Below the pieces are notes generated by a model. That model saw only the letters and a list, made by a program, of their open reading frames with translations. It made no database searches and was not told where the DNA came from. Both the position numbers and the translations under genes were made by a program. A DNA stretch of 22,482 nt from Bacteroidota bacterium (GTDB lineage Bacteria > Bacteroidota > Bacteroidia > Bacteroidales > VadinHA17). The stretch lies in the NCBI GenBank assembly GCA_023430725.1, contig JAEYZD010000164.1:1-22482 (forward strand). The letters run 5' to 3'. The number at the start of each line of letters is the position of its first letter. Position 1 is the first letter of the stretch. Positions 1-8,828 of the stretch are shown in pieces.

Positions 1-1139
1 GATAAGACTTTCCCGTTCAGTTCTTCAAGGGTATAGGTTTTATTATCTTCCGTCGTTCTTATGTTTGCAGTTGTAATTGACATAAGGTCACGGGCATACT
101 TTTGCTGAATTTCAGCACGCAGCAACAATGATTTGTTTTGTGAAATCACTGTTAATGGCTGCCCTGCTTCGACATACTGCCCGTTTCTTACAAAAATTTG
201 CTTGACGAAACCACTCATCGGGCTGAAGACTGTTTGCCCGTTAGCGCTGAAATTCTGCTTCAGATTCTCATAGACCGATCTGGCGTTTTCATACTGTGTT
301 TTAACTTCAAGTAATTGTTTTTCAGATACAATCTTATCTACGGCCAGCAATTTTGCTCTTTCATAATCTGCGCTGGCCTTTTCAAAATTATTCTGTGCTT
401 CGGCAAAACGGACAGCAGAATTATTTTCAGCCAGCCCGCTGCCTTTAATCGTCAGGAGTGCCTGGCCATTTGACACATTTATTCCTTCCGTCAGTCCCAA
501 TCCCGGATAAGAAATGACACCGCTCGTCTTCGCTGTTACAAGGGCTTCATCGCCATTGGCGGATTGAATTTGTGCGGTAGTCTTTATTACCTGACCGAAC
601 GGTTCCCTCACCGGGTAACCGGTGGAGAATTCTGTTTTCCATGATTGTTCTTTTGTAAAAACCGTGGTGTTGGTTCTTGAGATTATGTTCTCATCGGCAG
701 CTGTTGCTGCTTCCTGATTGGCGGCATAAACCTCAACTTCCGGTACAATAATTTTAAAATCACCGGCTTCTGTTTTAACTGTATACTCAAGGGTGCCGGC
801 CCCCGCCACTTCCGGCCTGATATCAAAGCTGTATATCCCTTTTCTTGAAGGGATTTCCAGTGTCTGTTCCACTGCTTTACCGTTAACAATGAGTTTAATA
901 GTTACCTCTCCGCTTGAAAGGGCAGTGAATTCAGGAAGGTTGGAGAAATGTGACAGGACGTTTGCAGTCTGACCGGTAACGAAGGGGTCGGCTTCGGCAA
1001 ACAGTTCAAACTTGTCGCTGTATGCAGTATACTGAAACTTAATTTCTTCGGATTCAGTATCAGATCCATTTTCATGTTTGTGATTGCATCCTGCAATTGC
1101 CAGTGCAATCAATGAAATCATTATTAATTTAAAGTACAT
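1..1139 (-). CDS. RND efflux periplasmic adaptor, lipoprotein (CzcB/CusB-like), partial
   Basis: The open frame begins at an ATG at 1139 and is still open at the left edge, so about 379 residues are visible and the C terminus is missing. The N terminus is a lipoprotein signal ending in the lipobox IAGC with Cys18. A domain of about 100 residues follows (the YSDKFELFAEADP region), of a kind found at the N terminus of CzcB-like adaptors. Then come a lipoyl half, a helical hairpin near residues 235-295, and the second lipoyl half (SPMSGFVKQIFVRNGQYVEAG). Such adaptors link an inner-membrane RND pump to a TolC channel. It has no heavy-metal-binding Cys motif like the adaptor at 1738-3396, so it probably serves a second pump beyond the edge. 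A 60-base sample is about 42% G+C, against about 60% in a sample from mutS. Family call is firm; substrate is unknown. Confidence 0.85.
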   Translation of the reverse strand, partial: MYFKLIMISLIALAIAGCNHKHENGSDTESEEIKFQYTAYSDKFELFAEADPFVTGQTANVLSHFSNLPEFTALSSGEVTIKLIVNGKAVEQTLEIPSRKGIYSFDIRPEVAGAGTLEYTVKTEAGDFKIIVPEVEVYAANQEAATAADENIISRTNTTVFTKEQSWKTEFSTGYPVREPFGQVIKTTAQIQSANGDEALVTAKTSGVISYPGLGLTEGINVSNGQALLTIKGSGLAENNSAVRFAEAQNNFEKASADYERAKLLAVDKIVSEKQLLEVKTQYENARSVYENLKQNFSANGQTVFSPMSGFVKQIFVRNGQYVEAGQPLTVISQNKSLLLRAEIQQKYARDLMSITTANIRTTEDNKTYTLEELNGKVL

Positions 1140-1231
1140 TTTACTGCTTGTTTAGACAATGAAACAGAAGATAAAAGTGGCACAAAACATTAATTACTAA
1201 TGTTATAAATGCACCAGATCAACGGTATGAA

Positions 1232-1663
1232 TTATACTGCAGGGGGTGCCCTCAGTCCCAGGGAGGCAAAGAGAAGAGATCGATACAAGCTGTCTGTGAC
1301 CCGCTCATAAACATATGAGGATAATATGGGAATCAGTAATTCCGTGCTGTTGTTCAGAATATTATTGTGAAACCCGTCAATGCCCGAACGGTCCGTTTCG
1401 TAAATAAACCTGAAATCAGGCTTTGATTCATTTGATAAGACTACAACCGGATCTTTTAAAACGCAATCGTCATGGCTATTTTCTCCGTCATGACTGTGGC
1501 TGGCAGGGTTTGTGCCATGTTCATGGGTAAAATCATCCTGAATGCAATGTGATCTTTCGAAACAAATCTGTTTATTGTGATGATGGTGAGGTACAACAGC
1601 ATGCGCCACCAGCAAGATACCGGCCAGCATAAAAAACAGATTTGCTGTTATCCTCATCATCAT
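1232..1663 (-). CDS. His-rich small exported protein (DUF6769-like)
   Basis: A 143-residue protein with an N-terminal hydrophobic segment (residues 4-22, ending AHA) directly followed by a four-His run in VVPHHHHNKQICF. More His, Asp and Cys follow in the next 45 residues (HEHG, HSHDGENSHDDC). The C-terminal half is ordinary. From memory it resembles short Bacteroidales proteins of the DUF6769 type, which share the AHAVxPHHHH beginning; this was not searched. The histidines and three cysteines suggest periplasmic metal binding, which fits its place between two metal-efflux adaptor genes on the same strand. Three ATG codons in a row (1663, 1660, 1657) make the exact start uncertain by two residues. 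Function is inferred only. Confidence 0.7.
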   Translation of the reverse strand: MMMRITANLFFMLAGILLVAHAVVPHHHHNKQICFERSHCIQDDFTHEHGTNPASHSHDGENSHDDCVLKDPVVVLSNESKPDFRFIYETDRSGIDGFHNNILNNSTELLIPILSSYVYERVTDSLYRSLLFASLGLRAPPAV

Positions 1664-1737
1664 TATTCGCTAGGAATCAATGCAATTATAATGAAAAATC
1701 TGAAACATTGTTCGCTAAAACCTGTTGAACCTGACCC

Positions 1738-3396
1738 TTATTTACGATAAAGGCAGCATTCAGCCAGACTGTTGTAAGTTGAATCTGGTGCCCGGTATTT
1801 GTCGTTATCGTGGCCGGCGTCAGCGATTGCTTTTTTGACATCATCTATATCCGTATGTGCTTTGTCATAGCTGATATGCAGCATTTTTGATTCCATGTTC
1901 CATTCTGCAGCCACCACTCCGTGTACTGATTTTGCCGTTGTCTCAATCCTCTCCTTGCACATCTCACAGAGGCCCTCAACCCTGAACTCGGCATGACTGA
2001 CGCTTGCGGAAGTTTTGGCTTCAGCTCCGGAAGTTGTATTGTGACCCATATTTGTCGGTGACATCATTGCGCCATCCTGGTCCGTTGCGGGCGTTGTGCC
2101 GTGATCATGCACAGAAGACGAAGCTCCGCCGGCCGGATTCATCATGCTCGGTTTGCCTGTAAGCTGGGCTGCCGCATCAACGCTGAAGGTGCCATTGGTG
2201 ACAATCTCTTCTCCTTCTGCCAGTCCTGATACTACAACAAAACTGTCCCCCAGCGCCGGGCCCAGTTCTATCTCACGCATCCTGAAGACAGGCTCATCAA
2301 TTCCGGTCTGTTTCACGTATACGATTGACCTCTTTCCTGTCCAGAGAACCGCAGATTTCGGAATTATCAAGTTATTGCTGAACTCAGGCAAAGTGGTTGA
2401 TACAATTCCTGTTACGAACATTTCCGGCTTGAGCCTGCCTGAGCTGTTCCCGGTTTCAACCCTTACCCTTGCCACGCGTGTTACCGGATCAATTACCGGA
2501 TCAATGAAGGCAATCGTTCCGGTGAATTTTTCACCCGGATATGCCTCGACTGTAAATGTGAGTCTTTCGCCTCTTTTCAGGAACCGGAGATCACTCTCAT
2601 ATGCATCAAAGAGCACCCAGAGCCCGGAGAGGTCCGCAATCTCATACAGCAGGGTTCCCTGTGAGATGTAGTTACCCGTATTGACCAGCCTGGATATTAC
2701 TGTGCCATCGGTGTTTGATACAATATCGACCAGTGACTGGGCGACTCCTGAATATTCAATTGTTGCAATCTGTTCATCAGTAATTTTCCAGAGGCGAAGT
2801 TTTTCCCTGGCGGCATCATATATGGCTGGCTGCGTCTCTTTCGTCTTCGAAGCCTCAATCAGTTCCTGCTGGGCTGAAACCAATTCAGGGGAGTATACCT
2901 GTGCAAGGAGCTGGCCTTTCCTGACACTCTCACCTGTAAAATTCACGAACAGCTTCTCTATCCTTCCGGATACATGTGACACCTGGTTCTGCAGCAATCT
3001 TTCATCAGCCTGCACTTTGCCATAAAGCCTCACCTCCATGACAGGTTTCTGCCCTGATACCACTGTGGTCATAACATTTGCGAGGGCTGCACCCTCCTTT
3101 GTGAGATGCACTGCATCAGGATCAATTCCGGAGGACCCGTTCTGAACGAGAGGAATCAGGTCCATGCCGCAGATGGGGCAGTCACCTTCTTCCTGCATCC
3201 TTATATGAGGGTGCATTGAGCATGTCCATGTTGTTTCCAGTGCCACCTCTGTGGGTTGTCCCGGTTCATGATCATGACCGTGCCCGTCACGGAATATAAG
3301 CCAGCCGAGAAAGAGGCCGGCGAGAACAAAAAGGGTGTAATTGAGATACCTGTTGGAGAGCAGCCGGTTTAACTGAGATTTATTAAGTTTTTCCAT
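1738..3396 (-). CDS. cusB: CusB-type efflux adaptor with N-terminal heavy-metal-binding domain and C-terminal HMA domain
   Basis: A 552-residue membrane-fusion protein of the copper/silver RND efflux type. One N-terminal membrane segment (about residues 19-36) is followed by a His-rich stretch (HGHDHE). Then comes a heavy-metal-binding domain with C59-x-M-H62 and C73-P-I-C76-G-M78. The central part has the adaptor barrel, lipoyl and hairpin regions (VSHVSGRIEKLFVNFTGE, then LAQVYSPELVSAQQEL). After residue about 415 a Met/His-rich linker (HDHG, GAMM, NMGH) leads to an HMA domain from about 468 to the end, with C477-E-M-C480 and a terminal Cys pair at 547-548. This tail resembles the separate HMA protein at 8829-9203. 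The adaptor would join the CusA pump and TolC-type channel encoded just upstream; 14 nt separate it from the channel gene. Copper or silver is the likely substrate but is inferred. Confidence 0.9.
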   Translation of the reverse strand: MEKLNKSQLNRLLSNRYLNYTLFVLAGLFLGWLIFRDGHGHDHEPGQPTEVALETTWTCSMHPHIRMQEEGDCPICGMDLIPLVQNGSSGIDPDAVHLTKEGAALANVMTTVVSGQKPVMEVRLYGKVQADERLLQNQVSHVSGRIEKLFVNFTGESVRKGQLLAQVYSPELVSAQQELIEASKTKETQPAIYDAAREKLRLWKITDEQIATIEYSGVAQSLVDIVSNTDGTVISRLVNTGNYISQGTLLYEIADLSGLWVLFDAYESDLRFLKRGERLTFTVEAYPGEKFTGTIAFIDPVIDPVTRVARVRVETGNSSGRLKPEMFVTGIVSTTLPEFSNNLIIPKSAVLWTGKRSIVYVKQTGIDEPVFRMREIELGPALGDSFVVVSGLAEGEEIVTNGTFSVDAAAQLTGKPSMMNPAGGASSSVHDHGTTPATDQDGAMMSPTNMGHNTTSGAEAKTSASVSHAEFRVEGLCEMCKERIETTAKSVHGVVAAEWNMESKMLHISYDKAHTDIDDVKKAIADAGHDNDKYRAPDSTYNSLAECCLYRK

Positions 3397-3410
3397 TTTT
3401 GTAATTCTTG

Positions 3411-4871
3411 TTATTTTGTTGACGATGCCATAAGCCGTGTTATCAGGGCAGATGCAATATGCAGATCCGCCCGGGCTTCAATCAGGGTAAGTTCATATTC
3501 ATAGATCTGCTGCCGCAATCTTAATACATCTGTCAGTGATGAAGCGGAGGCAGAGAAATCCTTCAGCATCAGGTCGAGGGATCTGGCCGCGAGACTGCGC
3601 TGGCCTTCGTACAGTTTAACCCTTCTCGAGGTATCCTGATAGTCCAGCATGGCACTGAAGAGTTCAACCTTCAGAGAATTTACAGTTGCCCTGTAGCTCT
3701 GCCCTGAAGAAGATTTGAGCAGATCGGTCTCGGATTTCATGGCATTATACTTCTTCCGGTAAACAGGGATTGTAACAGTAACCATCGGCATGACCATGTC
3801 CGAGCCGTTCATCGCTGATTCAGACATCGGGCTTTTATTGATCAGCGAATAATTGATTCCGATTCCCACCATCGGGTAGCTCATCCCTGAGATCATCTTT
3901 TTACGTGCCTCAAGCGACTGGTTTTCATAGCTGATCATTTTCAGCATCGGATTGTCTGCAAGCAGGCTGTCCATGTCCATTGTCTCCGCCAATCCCACAG
4001 AAGAGGTTCCGGCAATTGTGTCAACATAAACCGGAAGCGCAGGATCCCTGTCAAGGATACTGTTGAACCTGGCCACTGATGTTCTTTCCTGATTCTTAAG
4101 GGAGGCAATATTGTCCTCAAGCCCGAGAATCTCGATCTGTATTCTGTAGAGATCTGCGAGACCTGATCCGCCGGAGGAATTCCCCATCGGGGATGACTGC
4201 ATTGATGACTGGCTCCCGCGTGGATCTGTATCCCAGCTGCTTGTCTGGGCGCCTGCCATATTTCCCATTCCCGCAGGACTCCCTTCCATTCCTCCCTGAG
4301 CGCCGGGGGAGGACATGGAGCCGGCAGGCTGGGATGTTGTGCTTCCTGAAGCAGGAGATTTAAATTTAACGAGGGAAAGGCGTTCAAGCGTCCTCAGGAT
4401 CTCAATATTTTTTTCGGAAATCCTGATCTCTTCGCGGACTTTGAACAGCTCAAACCAGGCTTTCTGAACGTCATAACCAACCTGTACCTTCGCATCGCGG
4501 AACAGCTCATATTTAGCCAGTGCCATGAGGCTCATTTCGTCTTTCGCACTGCGCAGTACTCCGAACCATGGGAACATCTGCATAAGCTGAAAATCAGCAA
4601 CCTGGTTTCCGCTCATCAGTTCCATAGGTTTGAGGAAGACTCCTGCGCTCAGTTCCGGATCAGGCAGGCTGCCCGCCTGTGGTACCTTCTGGAGTGCTGC
4701 CTGGTACTCAAACAGGGCTTTTTGGACTCCCGGATTTTTACTGGCCGCTATCTCGAGGTAAGCCGCCAGGGAATCAGGAAAAACCTGGCTGCTCAGTTCT
4801 GCAGAAGCTGTGCCGGAGATGACTGATACAATCAGTATTTTATATAGTATTGCTCTCATCTTCAATCTCAT
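3411..4871 (-). CDS. cusC: TolC-family outer-membrane efflux protein with Met-rich insertion
   Basis: A 486-residue outer-membrane factor with a signal peptide (KILIVSVISGTASA) and two long helical repeats typical of TolC-family channels; the second repeat starts near DSLLADNPMLKMISYENQ. Its start overlaps the end of the pump gene by 32 nt, and a second in-frame ATG at 4859 is also possible. It would carry metal ions out through the outer membrane for the CusA/CusB pair. Residues about 172-238 (4158-4358) form a low-complexity Ser/Gly/Met region with repeated M-x2-4-M spacing (SPAGMGNMAGAQ). That is unusual for TolC proteins and suggests soft-metal (Cu/Ag) binding. The region just before the first repeat is also Met-rich (KPMELMSG, LMQMF). 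Family is clear; the metal role of the insertion is inference. Confidence 0.9.
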   Translation of the reverse strand: MRLKMRAILYKILIVSVISGTASAELSSQVFPDSLAAYLEIAASKNPGVQKALFEYQAALQKVPQAGSLPDPELSAGVFLKPMELMSGNQVADFQLMQMFPWFGVLRSAKDEMSLMALAKYELFRDAKVQVGYDVQKAWFELFKVREEIRISEKNIEILRTLERLSLVKFKSPASGSTTSQPAGSMSSPGAQGGMEGSPAGMGNMAGAQTSSWDTDPRGSQSSMQSSPMGNSSGGSGLADLYRIQIEILGLEDNIASLKNQERTSVARFNSILDRDPALPVYVDTIAGTSSVGLAETMDMDSLLADNPMLKMISYENQSLEARKKMISGMSYPMVGIGINYSLINKSPMSESAMNGSDMVMPMVTVTIPVYRKKYNAMKSETDLLKSSSGQSYRATVNSLKVELFSAMLDYQDTSRRVKLYEGQRSLAARSLDLMLKDFSASASSLTDVLRLRQQIYEYELTLIEARADLHIASALITRLMASSTK

Positions 4872-7800
4872 TCTTTAATATCTTTCCTTTTAACTTTTCA
4901 GACCGTGAAACTTCCCCTTCCCTCCAGATTGCCTGGAATACCGGAACAACAAAGATTGTCATCACCTGTATTATCATTCCTCCGAAGGTGGGAATTGCCA
5001 TCGGGACCATTATGTCTGCTCCCTTTCCTGTTGAAGAAAGAACAGGAAGCAGTGCAATAACAGCGACTGCGGTTGTCATCATTGCGGGACGAACCCTTTT
5101 CTTTCCGGCCATTACAACAGCCTCCCTGACATCATGCACCGTCTTTGGCTTCAGATCTTCAAATACCTGGTGAATATATGTTCCCATCAGGACCCCGTCG
5201 TTTGTGGCAATCCCGAACAGGGCAATGAAACCTACCCAGACTGCCACGCTTAAGTTAATTGTGTGCATCTGGAACATCTCACGAAGGTTCATGCCTGCAA
5301 CCTGGAAGTTGAGGAACCAATCCTGCCCGTAAAGCCAGAGCATAATAAATCCTCCCGCCAAAGCGACAAAAACACCGGAAAAGTGTATCAATGAGGCGGT
5401 GACAGTCCGGAACTGGAGATAAAGCAGAAGCAAAATAATGAGGAGGCTGACCGGAATTACAAGTGCCAGTCTTTTTGAAGCCCTGAGCTGATTCTCGTAG
5501 TTACCGGCGAACCTGAAGGTCACTCCGGCCGGAAGCACGATCTCTCCTGAACTGATTTTGCCGTTCAGGATTTCCCCTGCCTGCTCCGCCACATCTACCT
5601 CTGCAGTACCTTCTGTCTTGTCGAAGATGACATACCCGACAAGGAATGTGTCTTCGCTCCGGATCATCTGGGCTCCCCTTGTGTAATTTATATCGGCAAT
5701 ATTCCCGAGAGGTATCTGTGTACCATTCATAGTTGGTACAAGGATTCTTTTCAGATCTTCCGGGTTATCACGCAGTTCACGGGCATAGCGTACTCTGAGA
5801 GGAAATCTTTCCCGGCCTTCGACTGATGAGGAGAGTGTCATTCCGCCTACGGCGACCTGAAGTATCTCCTGAACTTCGCTGACAGACATTCCGTAGCGGG
5901 CCATCGCTTCGCGGTTAAGCTTTATCTCGAGGTAAGGGGCGCCAACAGCCCTGTCGTAGAATACCGAGGAGCCTTTTATTGAGGGTATTTGCTTTAGTGC
6001 ATTCTCAAACATCAGCCCGGCCTCTTCGATGGAGTTAAGGTCCGGACCATAGACCTTGAGACCCATCGGAGCACGCATTCCGGTTGACAGCATTACAAGT
6101 CTTGTCTCTATCGGCTGAAGCTTCGGAGCTGATGTCAGGCCTGGAATATCGGTCACCTTTACAATCTCCTTCCATATATCATCCGGTCTTTTTATATGCG
6201 GACGCCACTGCCTGAAATATTCACCTTTTCTGTCAGGGATCAGGCTGTCTGCAGGTATTACGCGGAATTCTTCTGATCCGGGATTAAAACTTCTGTCACC
6301 GGTCAGAATATAGTCTCCGTTTCTATTCACCTTGAATCTCATCCTGTGGCCGTTCTCGTCGAGGATATATTCGGACCGGTAGTTTATTGTATTTTCAAAC
6401 ATCTGAACCGGTGCCGGATCAAGAGCTGAATTGACTCTGCCCCATTTACCGACTGCCATCTCAACCTCAGGGATGGCAGATAGCCGCTTGTCAAGTGTCT
6501 CAATATAATCCAGATTCATTGCGATACCGGTATGTGGCATGCTGGTCGGCATAAGTAGAAATGATCCTTCGTTCAGCGACGGCATGAATTCCTTGCCGGC
6601 CCCGGGAAATGTCTCAGACACATTCTGCCAGAAAGTGGTCTGGCGGAAATTTTTCCACCCCAGCTTTTCTGCTCCGCCGGGGATGAAGCCGAAGATCTTA
6701 TCTGCCCCCTGCCAGACAAGCAGACCAAAGAGTAATGTCAGCGCAGGTATGACCAGGAACTTGCGCTTGTTCTCCAGGGCCCACCTGAGGATCTGCTCAT
6801 AGTACCGGACCATGGACATCAATGCGAGGAGTATCACCGTTACAATCCCTGAAACAAATAGAAAATTGGCCAGTCCGCTATTGTGAGCCCCGAGAGGCAG
6901 CCACTCTGCGGAAAGGTACCATGTTGCAAAAAATACCGTTATGAAGATATTGATGTAGTTGGGGTACTCTCTGCGGTTCTCCGGCCATTTGTGATCAAGC
7001 AGGTTATTGATGCCGACAGCCACCAGTGCCAGCGCCGGAAATGATTTCAATACTATTGCAAATACTATCCCTGCTGCAATCAGCAATGCATTCCAGGCAA
7101 TTCTTATTTTCTTCCGGTCAAATGAGATATTGAAAAAGATATGCACCAGTGTTGGCAGCACAACAATGCCAAGGATAAATGCGGACAGGAGGGCGAAGGT
7201 CTTGGTCCATGCAAGCGGATGAAAAAGTTTGCCCTCCTGAGCCTGCATTGCGAAGACAGGAAGGAAGCTTACAATTGTTGTTGCGATGGAGGTTACCACA
7301 GCAGCCCTGACCTCGGTGGTTGCATCATAGATAACCCTCATAAGTTTTTTCCCTTTTATGCCCCGGTTTGCCGGCATCTCGAGGTGACGGAGAATATTCT
7401 CCACATCAACAATGCCGATGTCGACCATTACACCGATGGCTATAGCTATACCTGACAATGCCACTATGTTGGCATCAATGCCCATGAAGCGCATCAGTAT
7501 GAAAGTCATCAGGACCCCAACAGGAAGCAGGCTTGCCACTATAATTGATGCCCGGAGGTTCATGACAAGCACAATTATTACAATGATGCTTATGAGAATT
7601 TCGTGCGACAGGGCGGACTCCAGAGTGCCTATCGTTTCCTTTATCAGGCCCGTCCGGTCATAGAAGGGGACGATTGTCACCTTCGAGACTGTACCGTCAG
7701 GCAGTGTCTTCTGAGGTAATCCTGCCTCAATCTCCTTTATTTTTTCCTTAACGTTGTTAATTACCTCCATCGGGTTTGACCCGTACCTGGCAACCACCAC

Positions 7801-8712
7801 GGCGCCGACTGCCTCAGATCCGGCTTTATCGAGTCCACCTCTTCTTGGTGCCGGACCAAAGCTGACCCTGGCAACGTCACTGATTCGCACCGGAACATTC
7901 TCACGGACGGTAACTACCGATAGTTCCAGGTCTCTGAGGCTTTTAACATAGCCAAGACCGCGGATTATGTACTCGACGTTGTTCAATTCAATGGTTTCAG
8001 CCCCTATGTCCAGGTTGCTGCGCTTCACAGCATTCATCACATCCATCACTGAAACGTTGTAGGCCTTGAGCGCTTCGGGATTCAGGTCAACCTGGTATTC
8101 CTTCAGGAATCCGCCTGCCGATGCTACCTCGGAGACACCCTCAGCAGCAGAGAGGCTGTATTTCACATAAAAATCCTGGATTGTCTTTAATTCTGACGGG
8201 TCCCAGCCTCCTGCGGGCTCTCCTGTTTCGGGATTCCGGCCTTCAAGGGTGTACCAGAAAATCTGCCCGAGAGCTGTGGCATCGGGTCCGAGTGTTGGCT
8301 GGACCCCTTCCGGCAATGTACCGGGTGGGAGTGAGCTCAGCTTTTCCAGGATCCTTGACCTGCTCCAGTAAAATTCGACATTGTCCTTAAAAATTATATA
8401 GATGAAGGACATGCCGAACATTGAGGTGCTTCTGATAGTCTCAACTCCCGGGATACCAAGCAGGGCAGTCGTAAGCGGATAGGTAATCTGGTCCTGTATA
8501 TCCTGCGGAGACCGGCCCATCCATTCAGTAGCAACAATCTGCTGGTTCTCACCGATGTCCGGAATGGCATCAACAGGAACCGGATCCCTCGGCAACAGGC
8601 CTGATTTGAGGTTGAACGGCATTGTCACCAGCCCCATTACAACAAAGGCTATGAGAATGATGAAGGTAAATAGCCGGTTTTCAAGGAAATATCTGACTAG
8701 TCTGTTAAACAT
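4840..8712 (-). CDS. cusA: CusA/CzcA-family heavy-metal RND efflux pump
   Basis: A 1290-residue inner-membrane RND transporter that drives metal export with the proton gradient. It starts MFNRLVRYFLENR and shows the family marks: PVDAIPDIGENQQIV near 46-60, and the TM4 proton-relay motif GVMVD431-IGIVDVE438-N. NDGVLMGTYI lies in the second TM half. M771 (in PVQMFENTINY) and M874 (in RLVMLSTGMRAPMG) appear to align with two methionines of the E. coli CusA copper site, with further Met nearby. Typical CusA proteins are about 1050 aa. The extra length here lies mainly after residue 530, where additional hydrophobic segments precede LRWALENKRKF, and around 670-705 and 780-840. Long forms are common in Bacteroidota as far as I recall. 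The motifs favour Cu/Ag over Zn/Co, but specificity is inferred. Confidence 0.93.
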   Translation of the reverse strand: MFNRLVRYFLENRLFTFIILIAFVVMGLVTMPFNLKSGLLPRDPVPVDAIPDIGENQQIVATEWMGRSPQDIQDQITYPLTTALLGIPGVETIRSTSMFGMSFIYIIFKDNVEFYWSRSRILEKLSSLPPGTLPEGVQPTLGPDATALGQIFWYTLEGRNPETGEPAGGWDPSELKTIQDFYVKYSLSAAEGVSEVASAGGFLKEYQVDLNPEALKAYNVSVMDVMNAVKRSNLDIGAETIELNNVEYIIRGLGYVKSLRDLELSVVTVRENVPVRISDVARVSFGPAPRRGGLDKAGSEAVGAVVVARYGSNPMEVINNVKEKIKEIEAGLPQKTLPDGTVSKVTIVPFYDRTGLIKETIGTLESALSHEILISIIVIIVLVMNLRASIIVASLLPVGVLMTFILMRFMGIDANIVALSGIAIAIGVMVDIGIVDVENILRHLEMPANRGIKGKKLMRVIYDATTEVRAAVVTSIATTIVSFLPVFAMQAQEGKLFHPLAWTKTFALLSAFILGIVVLPTLVHIFFNISFDRKKIRIAWNALLIAAGIVFAIVLKSFPALALVAVGINNLLDHKWPENRREYPNYINIFITVFFATWYLSAEWLPLGAHNSGLANFLFVSGIVTVILLALMSMVRYYEQILRWALENKRKFLVIPALTLLFGLLVWQGADKIFGFIPGGAEKLGWKNFRQTTFWQNVSETFPGAGKEFMPSLNEGSFLLMPTSMPHTGIAMNLDYIETLDKRLSAIPEVEMAVGKWGRVNSALDPAPVQMFENTINYRSEYILDENGHRMRFKVNRNGDYILTGDRSFNPGSEEFRVIPADSLIPDRKGEYFRQWRPHIKRPDDIWKEIVKVTDIPGLTSAPKLQPIETRLVMLSTGMRAPMGLKVYGPDLNSIEEAGLMFENALKQIPSIKGSSVFYDRAVGAPYLEIKLNREAMARYGMSVSEVQEILQVAVGGMTLSSSVEGRERFPLRVRYARELRDNPEDLKRILVPTMNGTQIPLGNIADINYTRGAQMIRSEDTFLVGYVIFDKTEGTAEVDVAEQAGEILNGKISSGEIVLPAGVTFRFAGNYENQLRASKRLALVIPVSLLIILLLLYLQFRTVTASLIHFSGVFVALAGGFIMLWLYGQDWFLNFQVAGMNLREMFQMHTINLSVAVWVGFIALFGIATNDGVLMGTYIHQVFEDLKPKTVHDVREAVVMAGKKRVRPAMMTTAVAVIALLPVLSSTGKGADIMVPMAIPTFGGMIIQVMTIFVVPVFQAIWREGEVSRSEKLKGKILKNEIEDESNTI

Positions 8713-8762
8713 GGTATAGTGATTATATCCTGATTACCTGAGCCGGCCACAGGGCTATCGCC

Positions 8763-8775
8763 TGACCTGAGGTCA
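8763..8775. repeat. 13-bp perfect palindrome TGACCT-G-AGGTCA
   Basis: Two perfectly complementary 6-bp arms around one base, inside the 116-nt gap between the HMA-protein gene and the pump gene. It could be an operator for a dimeric regulator or a minor RNA hairpin. No -7 box was found next to it, and chance cannot be excluded. Confidence 0.3.
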
Positions 8776-8828
8776 AGGCTGCCCGGTGGCTTCAGCATTC
8801 AGGTTTTTAAAATGTAAAAAATGGATTC

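Noticed and set aside
2144..3025. Plus-strand ORFs opposite the adaptor gene
   Set aside because: They are antisense shadows of a strongly recognised adaptor and show no domain or start signal of their own.
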